This document shows positions 1 to 8,258 of a stretch of DNA of 64,000 nucleotides, one piece after another; within the stretch, counting starts at the first letter, position 1; each line of letters opens with the position of its first letter. The notes beneath the pieces are model-generated. The model saw nothing but the letters and a program-made list of their open reading frames with translations. It ran no database searches and had not been told where the DNA came from. Origin of the DNA: Sporosalibacterium faouarense (GTDB lineage: Bacteria > Bacillota > Clostridia > Tissierellales > VENL01); the NCBI RefSeq assembly GCF_016765695.1, contig NZ_JAETGO010000034.1:124001-188000 (forward strand), read 5' to 3'. Position numbers and translations under genes: made by a program.

Positions 1-2
1 CT

Positions 3-239
3 TCTCATAATTTGAGACCCCTTGAAATGCTGGATACAAGTTCAATCATCTTTACAACAACGAATCCTAAAAATCGATATATGCGCTTTGCAAATGTTAA
101 GAGCAATAATAACCTTCGAAACCTGTATTATCGAAGCATAAATCTTGGTGGACAAAAAGAGGAAATCTACAAAGAGACCAATAGCTTTGATATCAGTCGT
201 GCCTTCAGGATTGCTGGGAGGGTGATTGATGAAAACTAA
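3..239 (+). CDS. AAA-family ATPase, C-terminal fragment (gene cut by window edge)
   Basis: The reading frame is open from the window edge, so the real start lies upstream. About 78 residues are visible, including TTTNPKNRY and INLGGQKEEIY, which resemble the C-terminal part of AAA15/RloA/AbiLi-like ATPases. In such proteins this tail follows the ATPase core and the gene is paired with a RloB/AbiLii-like partner. The last codons overlap the next gene by 11 bp, so the two are translationally coupled. Family placement rests on recalled similarity. The Walker motifs are outside the window. A role in abortive phage defence is inferred from the gene pair. Confidence 0.6.
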   Translation, partial: SHNLRPLEMLDTSSIIFTTTNPKNRYMRFANVKSNNNLRNLYYRSINLGGQKEEIYKETNSFDISRAFRIAGRVIDEN

Positions 240-906
240 AAAGGTCATTCTATTTATTGTAGAAGGTGTCACTGATAAAACATCTTTAGGTGGCATTATT
301 GATAAATTGGTTTCGTCGAACCTGGTAAGGTTCTACATAACCGGAGGAGATATAACCAGTGATCGCTTTTCAAATAGCTCTAATGCCATTGCCAAAGTCA
401 ATGACCATGTTAAAGCTTTTCTAGCAAGAGAACTAGGAATAAAAAAGAGCGATATCATTCAGATCGTTCATCTAATCGACATGGATGGGGCTTATATAAA
501 AAGTGATCAAATTCAAGTGGAAGAAGTAGAGAAATTTGCTTATTCGGAATCTACGATTATTGCAAACGGGGTAGAGCGTGTTCTTGAAAGAAACAGTAGG
601 AAACAGCAAGTCATTAATCGATTATCACTCTGTCCAAAGATATCGGGTATTCCGTATAGCATGTATTATTTTTCTTGTAATCTTGAACACGTTTTGCATA
701 ATGAGATAAATCTGGCGGATGAACTGAAGATGGAGTATGCTGAGCGGTTTTCTGATTCCTATTATAAGACGGAAACGACATTTATTGACTTCATTCGAGA
801 TGAACAGTTTGCAGTTAAAGGCGATTACAAAGAGACTTGGGAATTTATAAAACTAAACGGAAATTCCCTCAAGCGGTATAGCAATTTTCACTTGTTCTTT
901 GAATAA
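229..906 (+). CDS. RloB/AbiLii-like (TOPRIM-type) partner of AAA ATPase
   Basis: This encodes 225 residues from ATG 229; a TTG lies just upstream at 226. A GGGAGGG ribosome site sits inside the end of the preceding gene. The N-terminus has the acidic motif FIVEGVTDK, and near residue 85 there is HLIDMDGAY. This VEGxTD ... DxDG pair is expected of TOPRIM-like nuclease partners such as RloB or AbiLii. No membrane segment is visible. Co-translation with the AAA ATPase suggests a two-gene abortive-infection or nuclease system. The nuclease role is inferred from motif and context. A strong hairpin follows about 30 bp downstream. Confidence 0.6.
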   Translation: MKTKKVILFIVEGVTDKTSLGGIIDKLVSSNLVRFYITGGDITSDRFSNSSNAIAKVNDHVKAFLARELGIKKSDIIQIVHLIDMDGAYIKSDQIQVEEVEKFAYSESTIIANGVERVLERNSRKQQVINRLSLCPKISGIPYSMYYFSCNLEHVLHNEINLADELKMEYAERFSDSYYKTETTFIDFIRDEQFAVKGDYKETWEFIKLNGNSLKRYSNFHLFFE

Positions 907-935
907 AAAAGATAGATTAACTAAATGAATATAAT

Positions 936-977
936 CACGAGAAAACACAGCACATTGATGTTGTGTTTTTTTTCGTG
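936..977 (+). terminator. Hairpin terminator after defence pair
   Basis: The arms CACGAGAAAACACAGCA and TGTTGTGTTTTTTTTCGTG are largely complementary around a short loop, and the right arm is itself a T-run. It lies between the defence genes and virB4, so it should separate the two units. Confidence 0.6.
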
Positions 978-999
978 CAAAAAAATGGAGGAAAAGTGA

Positions 1000-2820
1000 A
1001 TGAAAAAGACACAGAATAATCAAGCAACAGTTAATAATAGCCTATTAAATATCATTACTCCAATTGGCCTTGAACTTAAAAGAAACAGCCTGATTGTAGG
1101 TGAAAACACAGGGAGAATTTATGGAATCGTCAAGTACCCGCAAAAAGTCGATTATGGATGGCTAGCAAAAATCACAAACATACCAGGAACAGTCGTCGGC
1201 ATTACATTTATACCGATCGATAATGGTGAATTTATTTCAGGATTATCGAAAAATGTCATCCAAAATCGAAGTGCAGCGGATTCAGCCAAAGATCCACTCA
1301 TTCGGCAAAGGGCAGAGCAAGCAGCTATGGATGGTGAAAAGATCATGCTTCAAATTGATAGAGAAGGTGAAACCGTTGGAACCATGATTATATCCATCAT
1401 GGTGATTGCAAGGGAAGAAAACAACTTTCAAAAAATTTGCAGAAAAACAGAAAGTATCATTGCCACAAGTAAAGCAAAATTAAGAATTATGGCAAATCTA
1501 CAAGAACAAGCATTTAAAAGTGTTGCACCATATTATACCCTCGATGAAGCGATTGGAGAAGTACTTAAAAGAGTCATTCCAATGAGCAGTTTTGTCGGAG
1601 GTTTTCCTTTTTCATCTTCCGGTTATAATGATGGAACCGGTTATTACTTTGGACGTGATAGTACAGGTGGTCTTGTTGTTCTTGATCCATGGAAAAGAGG
1701 GAATGACAGAACGAATACAAACTTTACCATTATGGGTGTGGCAGGGGTTGGCAAAAGCACCGTCGTTAAGCATATTGCCCTTGCAGAGTATATGAAAGGT
1801 ACAAAGATAATTTTTATCGATCCAGAAGCAGAGTACAAAGAATTAACAAAAGCATTGAATGGAGATTGGATTAATACGGGTGGAGGCCTTAATGGTAAAA
1901 TCAATCCATTGCAAATCAGACCCACACCTGTAGATGATGATGACAAATATTATAAGGATGAAGGTCATGGTATGGGAGATATGGCCATCTACATGAAGAA
2001 CCTTGAAATCTTTTTTAGCTTATATTTGCCTTCTCTATCAGATAAGCAAAGAGCAATTCTTAAGAACGTGCTAATCGAACTGTACAATCATTTTGGTATT
2101 ACATGGGATACAGATATTAATCGATTATCGAATGAAGATTTTCCGGTTTTTTCAGATCTGTATGAACTGCTCAAAGAAAAGGCTAATAAGGAAAAAACTT
2201 CATCAAGCAATAATGAATATGAAGAGTTGTCGTTACTGTTACAAGATATTGCTCTTGGCAGTGATGCATTTTTATGGAACGGGAAAAGCACAATCAAGAC
2301 AAATTCAAGATGTATCTGCTTGGATACCCATGATCTTCAAAACACCAGTGACAATATTAAAAGAACTCAGTATTTCAATATCCTTACGTGGTGCTGGCAA
2401 CAAATGAGTTTGGACAGAAATGAACCGGTTTTATTAATATGTGATGAAAGCTATCTTATGATCGATCCCAATGTGCCACAGTCTTTGGTGTTTTTAAGAA
2501 ATGTAGAAAAAAGAGCTAGAAAATATGAAGCAGGGGTAGCGATTATATCCCATTCAGTTGTTGATTTCTTAGATCCGAAGATTAAGCTTTATGGACAAGC
2601 ACTGCTTGACATTCCGGCTTATAAAATACTGATGGGTTGTGATGGCATGAATTTAATCGAAACCAAGAAACTATACAACCTAACAGATGCTGAAGAGCAG
2701 CTATTAGGTCAAAAGAAAAGGGGAAATGCCCTTGTGATGATTGGTTCTAAAAGATTGCATGTGAACTTTCAGATACCAGATTACAAATTTGAGTTTATGG
2801 GCAAAGCCGGTGGAAGATAG
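1000..2820 (+). CDS. VirB4-like conjugal transfer ATPase
   Basis: This 606-residue ATPase is of the VirB4/TraE/CD1110 type that powers type IV secretion in Gram-positive conjugative elements. The Walker A motif GVAGVGKST is near residue 247, followed by IIFIDPEAEYKEL. The Walker B LLICDES is near residue 479. The ribosome site GGAGGAAAAG precedes ATG 1000. It is shorter than the ~800 residues often seen, so part of the N-terminal domain may be missing, although both nucleotide motifs are intact. The next small gene starts 12 bp after its stop. No relaxase or complete coupling-protein gene is in the window, so this belongs to an eroded ICE. Confidence 0.85.
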   Translation: MKKTQNNQATVNNSLLNIITPIGLELKRNSLIVGENTGRIYGIVKYPQKVDYGWLAKITNIPGTVVGITFIPIDNGEFISGLSKNVIQNRSAADSAKDPLIRQRAEQAAMDGEKIMLQIDREGETVGTMIISIMVIAREENNFQKICRKTESIIATSKAKLRIMANLQEQAFKSVAPYYTLDEAIGEVLKRVIPMSSFVGGFPFSSSGYNDGTGYYFGRDSTGGLVVLDPWKRGNDRTNTNFTIMGVAGVGKSTVVKHIALAEYMKGTKIIFIDPEAEYKELTKALNGDWINTGGGLNGKINPLQIRPTPVDDDDKYYKDEGHGMGDMAIYMKNLEIFFSLYLPSLSDKQRAILKNVLIELYNHFGITWDTDINRLSNEDFPVFSDLYELLKEKANKEKTSSSNNEYEELSLLLQDIALGSDAFLWNGKSTIKTNSRCICLDTHDLQNTSDNIKRTQYFNILTWCWQQMSLDRNEPVLLICDESYLMIDPNVPQSLVFLRNVEKRARKYEAGVAIISHSVVDFLDPKIKLYGQALLDIPAYKILMGCDGMNLIETKKLYNLTDAEEQLLGQKKRGNALVMIGSKRLHVNFQIPDYKFEFMGKAGGR

Positions 2821-2832
2821 GAGCGTGAACTT

Positions 2833-3000
2833 TTGAAAAAGAAACTAGTGATAGAATTGATCATTTATATTGTAATTGTCATCATTGGAATCATAATGAT
2901 GATTATGTACCAGCCAAAAGAAGTGGAGGTAGTATTGCCGAAAGATTTTCAGATAGAACAGGAAGGAGGTGCTGGTGATGCTTTTATACCTATCCAGTAA
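2833..3000 (+). CDS. Small single-pass membrane protein of ICE
   Basis: This 55-residue frame starts at TTG 2833 with AGGAG 9 bp upstream, inside the end of virB4. It reads KKK, then one strongly hydrophobic segment (about residues 6-26, rich in Ile/Val/Met), then a polar tail. Its 3' end overlaps the following gene by 23 bp. Spacing, ribosome site and clear topology argue it is translated. It is probably a minor membrane component of the transfer apparatus, but I recognise no family. Confidence 0.55.
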   Translation: MKKKLVIELIIYIVIVIIGIIMMIMYQPKEVEVVLPKDFQIEQEGGAGDAFIPIQ

Positions 3001-3985
3001 CGAGAACATTAATATGATTGATTTTCTCCATGATGAGCATGGAATGATTATAAAGAAATTATCTGGTACTTTTTCTCTAAAACAATTTGTTCTTAGAGAT
3101 ATGAGAAGCTTAGAGCATTTTAACAATGTGCTTATTGATCTAAAAGCGCTTAAGGATACAGAAGACGAAATGATGGAAGCTGTAATTGGCTTTAGGAAGA
3201 TGTTCTCTTCAAGAATGATAGTTTATATAGAAGCGATTAAGGAACAAGAGAAACTCATTTTACAGCTCATTGAAGCAGGGATTTATAACATTGTGTCATC
3301 GGCAGATGTGACATCCCTTAAAAAGGAAGTTCTTAAAGCTATTAGCGACCTTGGGATAAGCAAACGTGAAATTCAGTTAAAGCTTATTCAAGAAGATGTA
3401 ACGGCAAACAGCACCTTTACATCATATTCTTTCTTGAAAAAAGATATCAAGATTGCTGTCACTGGGGTGCAGCACCGTGTTGGTACGACAACCATGGCTA
3501 TTAATTTGGCAAATTACTTATCTAACATTGGCGCTAAGGTATGTTATGTAGAAGCAAATGAACATGACCATTTGAGTAAGCTTCTGGAGTTTTATCAGGA
3601 GATGACAACGAAGGAAGATATCATCCTATACAATGGAGTGAAATATCTTTCGCTCCATTCAGAATGTCATGATGAATTTGATTTCATAATTTATGACATG
3701 GGGGTAGTCAACAATAGGATCATAGACGTCATTAGAAAAAATTGCGATGCTGCAATACTTTGTGCAACAGGGAAGCCTTATGAAATTAATGATATGGAGA
3801 ATATCGATAATCTGATTGATGAGAAACTCATAGGCAAAGTATTTTCTTTTGCTGCTGAATCTGATAAACGAAAAATTGAAAAGCAATATGGAAGTGTATC
3901 TTTTTCAAACTACACACCCGATTATTTTGATGGAGATATAAACGAAAAAATTTGGGAAGATGTAATTACCAGATTTATTAAGTGA
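2978..3985 (+). CDS. CpaE/ParA-like P-loop ATPase of ICE
   Basis: ATG 2978 is 8 bp after AGGAAGGAGG and gives 335 residues; an in-frame GTG at 2969 is less well placed. The first ~150 residues look like a receiver-like domain. Near residue 163 a deviant Walker A, GVQHRVGTTTMAIN, starts a MinD/ParA/CpaE-like fold, with FDFIIYDMG as the Walker B region. The missing signature lysine resembles CpaE-type proteins rather than true ParA. Such ATPases occur beside VirB4 in Clostridial ICEs. A positioning or pilus-type role is inferred. Confidence 0.65.
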   Translation: MLLYLSSNENINMIDFLHDEHGMIIKKLSGTFSLKQFVLRDMRSLEHFNNVLIDLKALKDTEDEMMEAVIGFRKMFSSRMIVYIEAIKEQEKLILQLIEAGIYNIVSSADVTSLKKEVLKAISDLGISKREIQLKLIQEDVTANSTFTSYSFLKKDIKIAVTGVQHRVGTTTMAINLANYLSNIGAKVCYVEANEHDHLSKLLEFYQEMTTKEDIILYNGVKYLSLHSECHDEFDFIIYDMGVVNNRIIDVIRKNCDAAILCATGKPYEINDMENIDNLIDEKLIGKVFSFAAESDKRKIEKQYGSVSFSNYTPDYFDGDINEKIWEDVITRFIK

Positions 3986-4004
3986 AGTTGAAGGAGGACA
4001 ACTC

Positions 4005-4532
4005 ATGACGAATAAAGGCAAATTGATTGAAAGTGTATATAAAGCAGATTTAAGCCAACGAGCAACGTTGGTTATTTTTTATTTAATTAATAGAGCGGGC
4101 CAAGAGAACACTTGTTTTCCTAGTATAAAAACCATTGCTAAAGAGTGTAATATAAGCACTAGAACAGTCCAAAGAGCATTAAATGATCTTGAAAAAGCCA
4201 GCTTTATCACTCGAGAAAGTCGGTTCCACGAACAAGGAGGACAGCGGTCTAATCTTTATCACCTGATTGAAGTAGAGACTACTAATAACCTGGACTCTCT
4301 TGATTCAGAAATAGGATGTGAAACTTATGAAGAAAAGAATATGCTTTATGATTGTGAGCAATCGATAAATATAGAAGATGGTTGTACATGTACACGAGTG
4401 AATTTAGAAAATAATGAGAAAACACAAATAACCAGCAATACTCTTGAACAAGTAAACTTTGACTCTTTATATGCAACAATGACAAATGAAAATTTACTGT
4501 CGGGGACCCTATGTCATGATGGCGTACCTTGA
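4005..4532 (+). CDS. Helix-turn-helix domain protein (ICE replication/regulation type)
   Basis: This 175-residue protein follows a perfect AAGGAGGA site. Residues about 20-75 form a winged-helix domain with CFPSIKTIAKECNISTRTVQ and RALNDLEKASFITRE, the HTH_36-like fold common in plasmid and ICE proteins. The second half is low in recognisable structure and ends abruptly at CHDGVP, so the C-terminus may be truncated or replaced. It lies 19 bp downstream of the CpaE-like gene, probably in the same operon. DNA binding is well supported; the target is unknown. Confidence 0.65.
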   Translation: MTNKGKLIESVYKADLSQRATLVIFYLINRAGQENTCFPSIKTIAKECNISTRTVQRALNDLEKASFITRESRFHEQGGQRSNLYHLIEVETTNNLDSLDSEIGCETYEEKNMLYDCEQSINIEDGCTCTRVNLENNEKTQITSNTLEQVNFDSLYATMTNENLLSGTLCHDGVP

Positions 4533-4690
4533 ATTATTCACTCTAATATATAGGGTTATTGAAAAATATGTACTATTAGAGGTACCGCCAACATCGTCGG
4601 ATTATCTTGACTATATAGTGAAAAAACTAGTATTTTCAACATATTCACGTTGTTTATATATACACAAAGAAAACTAAGACTTTTACGCAC

Positions 4691-4815
4691 CGTTTGCCAT
4701 TGACATGGAGCCTCTGCAGGTATGATTTTAAGCCCTAAATGGATAGTGAAATGGAAAAGGGCTATACCACTTAAAGTAGGCTATCATACCTACTTCTCCG
4801 TGTAAATGGTTCGCT
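4691..4815. repeat. Large imperfect inverted repeat (possible structured RNA or oriT-like site)
   Basis: A left arm near 4691-4727 (GTTTGCCATTGACATGGAG, then AGGTATGAT) pairs imperfectly with a right arm near 4780-4815 (ATCATACCT, then CTCCGTGTAAATGGTTCGC). An inner hairpin AGCCCT/AGGGCT lies within. It follows the conjugation genes and contains no believable ORF. An ICE end, oriT or non-coding RNA are all possible. Confidence 0.45.
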
Positions 4816-5193
4816 TCGCCAAACTACTTTTTACTAGGTACGTAGTCTACTTTGTGTACTATGCTTACAATAGTTTTAGGTAGTGCTAATGCTAAACTGA
4901 ACTTTTCTATTGACAAAAGCAGGTAGTCTAGTTAATCCGATAAAACTCACGCTAAGACAATATATGGAAGTATTATTTATTAACATGATAATACTAGAAA
5001 TTTTGATGTCTTGAAAAAATAGATTCTTAGTAAAATTGTATAGTGTTATAATAAACTATTTATCAAATCTAATATAACCTTGATTCAAATATTTAAAATC
5101 AAATAAAAAAACTTGTGTTAATATAATAAATATATATACCACAAGCTTCTTTGTGAATTAGAGTATTTTAGAACAATTTACAAATTCGATTTT
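4816..5193. other. AT-rich gene-free stretch
   Basis: About 380 bp between the inverted repeat and merB. I see no supported gene, tRNA or clear terminator. Confidence 0.5.
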
Positions 5194-5823
5194 TTACAGA
5201 GTTATATCTTTCCACCAGCTTTTACCTAAAATAGCAGCTTCTTTTAAATACAAAAGTTTTCCTTCTATAGTCAAGTTATGTTTACGCCATAGATCAAAAT
5301 GCTCACCTGAGCAAAAAAAGTTTATCTGTGGTCAGGTGCAACCTACTATGGATTTACCTAAATCGGCATCGACTATCCATAACTTTATATCTGATTCTGA
5401 CTCATACGTAAATTCACCTTTTGCTAATTCTACAGCTAACGAAGTTTCACAGGAATAACAATATGAGTTTATTTTTGCATCTACTTGTAAAGCAGCAGGA
5501 ATTCCAATGACATCAGCAGCACACCAGGTAAAGAGCTTTTGTTCTCCAATGTGTAAGCTGTGAGGTGTTTCAACTAATGAAAGCCCAAAGCTTCCAACTA
5601 CAGCATCTAAACGATGGTCAATAACAACTATTCCATTTTGTTTTAATCTTTCAAGAATGGTTTTTATAATTTACTTTGGCATATTTGTTTCCTGATGCAG
5701 ATAATTTAGAGTTGCAGGTATTCCTTTTAAAATAGAGAAAAATGCTGCATTCCTTATATTTTTTTCTTCGGGTGAAAATTGTTCAAAATAATCACCCAAT
5801 TGCTCCTCAATACCTTCAATCAT
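5194..5823 (-). pseudogene. merB: Organomercurial lyase MerB with TGA at the catalytic Cys159 position and one TAA
   Basis: MerB cleaves the C-Hg bond of organomercurials and passes Hg(II) to MerA. Read through two stops, the frame gives 209 residues, normal for MerB. Cys101-Ala-Ala-Asp104 matches catalytic Cys96/Asp99 and Cys122 matches Cys117. The TGA is codon 164, in T-stop-PQINFFCS, where MerB has catalytic Cys159. The spacings 101 to 122 and 101 to 164 (21 and 63) equal those of 96 to 117 and 96 to 159. A hairpin with an AGGT loop lies 18 nt after the TGA. This suggests selenocysteine. Codon 51 is TAA, one change from CAA in a helix-turn-helix-like region, and is unexplained: a real nonsense mutation or a base error. 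It is the last gene of the operon, 48 bp after the metallochaperone. Confidence 0.7.
5300..5313 (-). promoter_or_regulatory. SECIS-like hairpin in merB
   Basis: On the coding strand TGCTC-AGGT-GAGCA begins 18 nt after the TGA of merB. A short stem with GG in the apical loop, at this distance, fits the general bacterial SECIS description. It is unproven. Confidence 0.45.
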
Positions 5824-5871
5824 GTCTTACTAGTCCCCTTTATAATAATATATAAAAGAATATGGTAGATT

Positions 5872-6378
5872 CTAGTTCTTTTTATTTTTAAATTGAAGTC
5901 CTTTATCTATAGCACTTTGGACTACAGAATGACAGCATTTACCTGATGGATTCTTTATTTCACACTGTCCATTTTTCATGGCACCTGTTAATCTTACAAT
6001 GTCTTTCATATTTTCAGCATTGTCCTTTACTACGGCACTTATAACCTGTTCTTCTGTTACTTCATTACAATAGCATACATATTTAGGTTCTGCGTCTTTT
6101 TTAAACCATATAGGGACTTTTACGTCTCTTTTCTTAAATACACTATCTAAATCTGAATTATAATAAACTACGTCACATTCTTCATCCATACACAAGTAAT
6201 AATCTTCACTTTTAACATTTTCAACTAATTCATCACAAACCATGTGTTCTACAGTAGTATTTTTTACTTTATCTCCTGCTTTTTTACATATAGGACATGA
6301 ATCATTTTTTTCTACCATACTGGTAGATTCTAATTGGCTCCCTCAGCAGGATTTATTACTATTAACTTGGTTATTCAT
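5872..6378 (-). CDS. CopZ-like iron-sulfur metallochaperone, putative selenoprotein (Sec12)
   Basis: Read from ATG 6378 (ribosome site GAGGAGG) through one TGA, this gives 168 residues: a Cys-rich zinc-ribbon-like N-terminal part (CPIC at 28-31, CMDEEC further on) and a C-terminal BFD-like [2Fe-2S] part (YVCYC ... GKCC). This is the architecture of Archaeoglobus-type CopZ metallochaperones. The start reads NKSC-TGA-GSQLESTSMVEKN. The paralogue at 32961 reads SRSCCGGKTESASMVEKN, so the TGA stands exactly for its second Cys. Starting at Met21 would lose the vicinal pair and has no better ribosome site. A perfect 6-bp hairpin follows 15 nt after the TGA. It lies 29 bp after merA. Confidence 0.75.
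6311..6327 (-). promoter_or_regulatory. SECIS-like hairpin in copZ-like gene
   Basis: TCTACC-AGTAT-GGTAGA on the coding strand starts 15 nt after the TGA. The stem is perfect. The loop lacks GG, so it is a weaker match to the SECIS model than those in merB or the ATPase gene. Confidence 0.4.
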
Positions 6379-6407
6379 CACTTATTCCTCCTCTTTATTT
6401 CTTATAT

Positions 6408-7835
6408 TTATTCTGCACAACAGCTAAGCTTTGTCATATCCTTATAAAAGGATTGAGCTACAAGCTTTATAGCTTCAGACATTGTTGGGTATACGTGTAT
6501 TGTATTTGAAATGTCATCAATTGTAAGGTCATGTTGGATTGCTAAAGTGGTTTCATGTATTATGTCAGCTGCTAATTCTCCAATAGAATGAACTCCTAAA
6601 ATCTTTTTTGAATTCTTATCAATAATCATTTTTACAAATCCTTTAGTATCTCTTATTGCAGCAGCCTTTGGTACCATTTTCATATCTAGCTTTCTGCTTT
6701 CTATCTTGTAACCTTCTTTAACCGCATCATTTTCTCTTAGTCCTACTGATGCTACTTGTGGACTCGTAAATATGGCATGGGGAACAGCTTTGTAATTTGG
6801 TTTTTTAATATTACCTTGAATAGCATTTTCCCCAGCAACTGAGCCTTCGTGGGCATCTACTGTAACAAGCATATAATTACCGATAACATCACCAGCAGCA
6901 TAAATATCCGGGTTTGATGTCTGTAAAAATTCATTTACTTTTATGAAGCCTTTCTCGTCTACATTTATTCTAGCCTTTTCTAGTGCCATAGTATCGGAAT
7001 TTGGAATTCTACCTGTTGCTACTAACAATTCATCCCCTTCAAAAGTATGTTCATTTCCATCCTTTATAACAGTTACATACTTTTTATTATTTTCTTCATA
7101 AACAGATTTAAAAGATAATTCTTTTATTATCTCAATATTTTCATTTAACAATATTTTTTCAAGTGCTTCTGAGATTTCAGATTCTTCATTTTTAACTATC
7201 CTGCTGCTCCTTTGAAGCATAGTGACTTTGGAGCCAAATCTGGCAAACATCTGAGCAAATTCAACAGCTATCCAACCTCCACCTACAATAACTAAAGTTT
7301 CAGGTAGTTTTTCTAGCTCCATAATTTCAATATTAGTTAGGTAATTTACATCTGCTAATCCTGGAATCTGAGCAATTGATGCTCTTGAACCTATAGTAAT
7401 TATGTATTTTGTAGCTTTATATTGCTGCCTATTTATTTTAATAGTATCTTTGTTAATAAATTCTGCCTTCCCTTGAATCATAGTAATATTTCTGTCTTTT
7501 TCATAAATATCTATATATTTTGTTTTTCTTAACTCAGTTATTAAACTATTTTTTTGTTTGATTACTTCTTTGAAATCTAGTGGTTCCTGTTTTAAATTTA
7601 TGCCACCAAATGGATTGTACTTACCGTAATTATATAATTCTGCTGCTCTAAGCAAATTTTTGGTAGGTACACATCCTACGTTTAAACAAGTTCCTCCAAT
7701 AACACCTTTTTCAATTATGGCTACTTTTTTGTTTAATTGAGATGCTTTAATAGCTGCTGCAAAACCTGCTGAGCCACCGCCAATCACAATCAAATCAAAC
7801 TGCTTAACATTTTCTGTTGAACAACAGTTATTCAT
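6408..7835 (-). CDS. merA: Mercuric reductase MerA
   Basis: This cytosolic flavoprotein disulfide reductase turns Hg(II) into Hg(0) with NAD(P)H. The 475 residues start at ATG 7835, 7 bp after GAGGAGG, and overlap the arsR stop by 8 bp. FAD binding: VIGGGSAGF at 17-25. Redox pair: Cys50 and Cys55 in GGTCLNVGCVP. A second dinucleotide site reads VIVGGGWIAVEFAQ, and AAGDV is present. The C-terminus ends KLSCCAE: vicinal Cys472-Cys473 are the Hg-delivery pair that separates MerA from lipoamide dehydrogenases. It lacks the N-terminal HMA domain of many MerA proteins but has a vicinal pair at Cys4-Cys5. The copy at 31528 is closely similar. Confidence 0.92.
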   Translation of the reverse strand: MNNCCSTENVKQFDLIVIGGGSAGFAAAIKASQLNKKVAIIEKGVIGGTCLNVGCVPTKNLLRAAELYNYGKYNPFGGINLKQEPLDFKEVIKQKNSLITELRKTKYIDIYEKDRNITMIQGKAEFINKDTIKINRQQYKATKYIITIGSRASIAQIPGLADVNYLTNIEIMELEKLPETLVIVGGGWIAVEFAQMFARFGSKVTMLQRSSRIVKNEESEISEALEKILLNENIEIIKELSFKSVYEENNKKYVTVIKDGNEHTFEGDELLVATGRIPNSDTMALEKARINVDEKGFIKVNEFLQTSNPDIYAAGDVIGNYMLVTVDAHEGSVAGENAIQGNIKKPNYKAVPHAIFTSPQVASVGLRENDAVKEGYKIESRKLDMKMVPKAAAIRDTKGFVKMIIDKNSKKILGVHSIGELAADIIHETTLAIQHDLTIDDISNTIHVYPTMSEAIKLVAQSFYKDMTKLSCCAE

Positions 7836-8190
7836 TTTGAACCTCCTCATTTAGTTTACTTTTTTCATTATTAAGTATTTCACAGGTGCATATATTGCAA
7901 GTATTTCCTTCTGCTATATTTTGTCCGAGTTTAACTAGAGCTATTATTCTTTCATCAGCAATAGAGTAATATATATTTTTACCATCCTTAGTGGACTTCA
8001 CATAGTTACACCATTTTAAACATTTCAACTGCATAGATATAAGGCTTTGAGAATATCCAGTATCTTCTACTAATTCTCCTACATTTTTCTCACCATCAAT
8101 TAGTGAAAGAATAATTTTATATCTAGTTGGATTAGACAATCCATGAAAGAATTTGGTATATACTTCAATTTGCTCATCTGTAAATTGCAT
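7828..8190 (-). CDS. ArsR-family repressor of the mer operon
   Basis: A winged-helix metalloregulator of 120 residues from ATG 8190, 7 bp after AAGGAG; a start 18 bp upstream would bury that site. The core GLSNPTRYKIILSLIDG and recognition helix YSQSLISMQLKCLKWCNYV are ArsR-like. Cysteines at KCLKWC and near the end (CNICTC) could bind Hg. The paralogue at 31173 shares this pattern. It is encoded inside the operon, so it likely autoregulates through the palindrome at 9764-9803. Mercury as inducer is inferred from context; Gram-positive mer operons often use MerR, so an ArsR-type regulator is noteworthy. Confidence 0.8.
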   Translation of the reverse strand: MQFTDEQIEVYTKFFHGLSNPTRYKIILSLIDGEKNVGELVEDTGYSQSLISMQLKCLKWCNYVKSTKDGKNIYYSIADERIIALVKLGQNIAEGNTCNICTCEILNNEKSKLNEEVQNE

Positions 8191-8258
8191 ATATTTTCTC
8201 CTTCCCAAAAGCTATAAATATAATAAATGATAGATATTTTAATATTTAAGTTAATGAA

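Noticed and set aside
4486..4677. 63-residue ORF after the HTH gene
   Set aside because: It overlaps the HTH gene out of frame, has no ribosome site and no recognisable features.
5671..5673. TAA in merB as a recoded codon
   Set aside because: TAA has no known amino-acid recoding in Clostridia; one change from CAA explains it as nonsense or base error.
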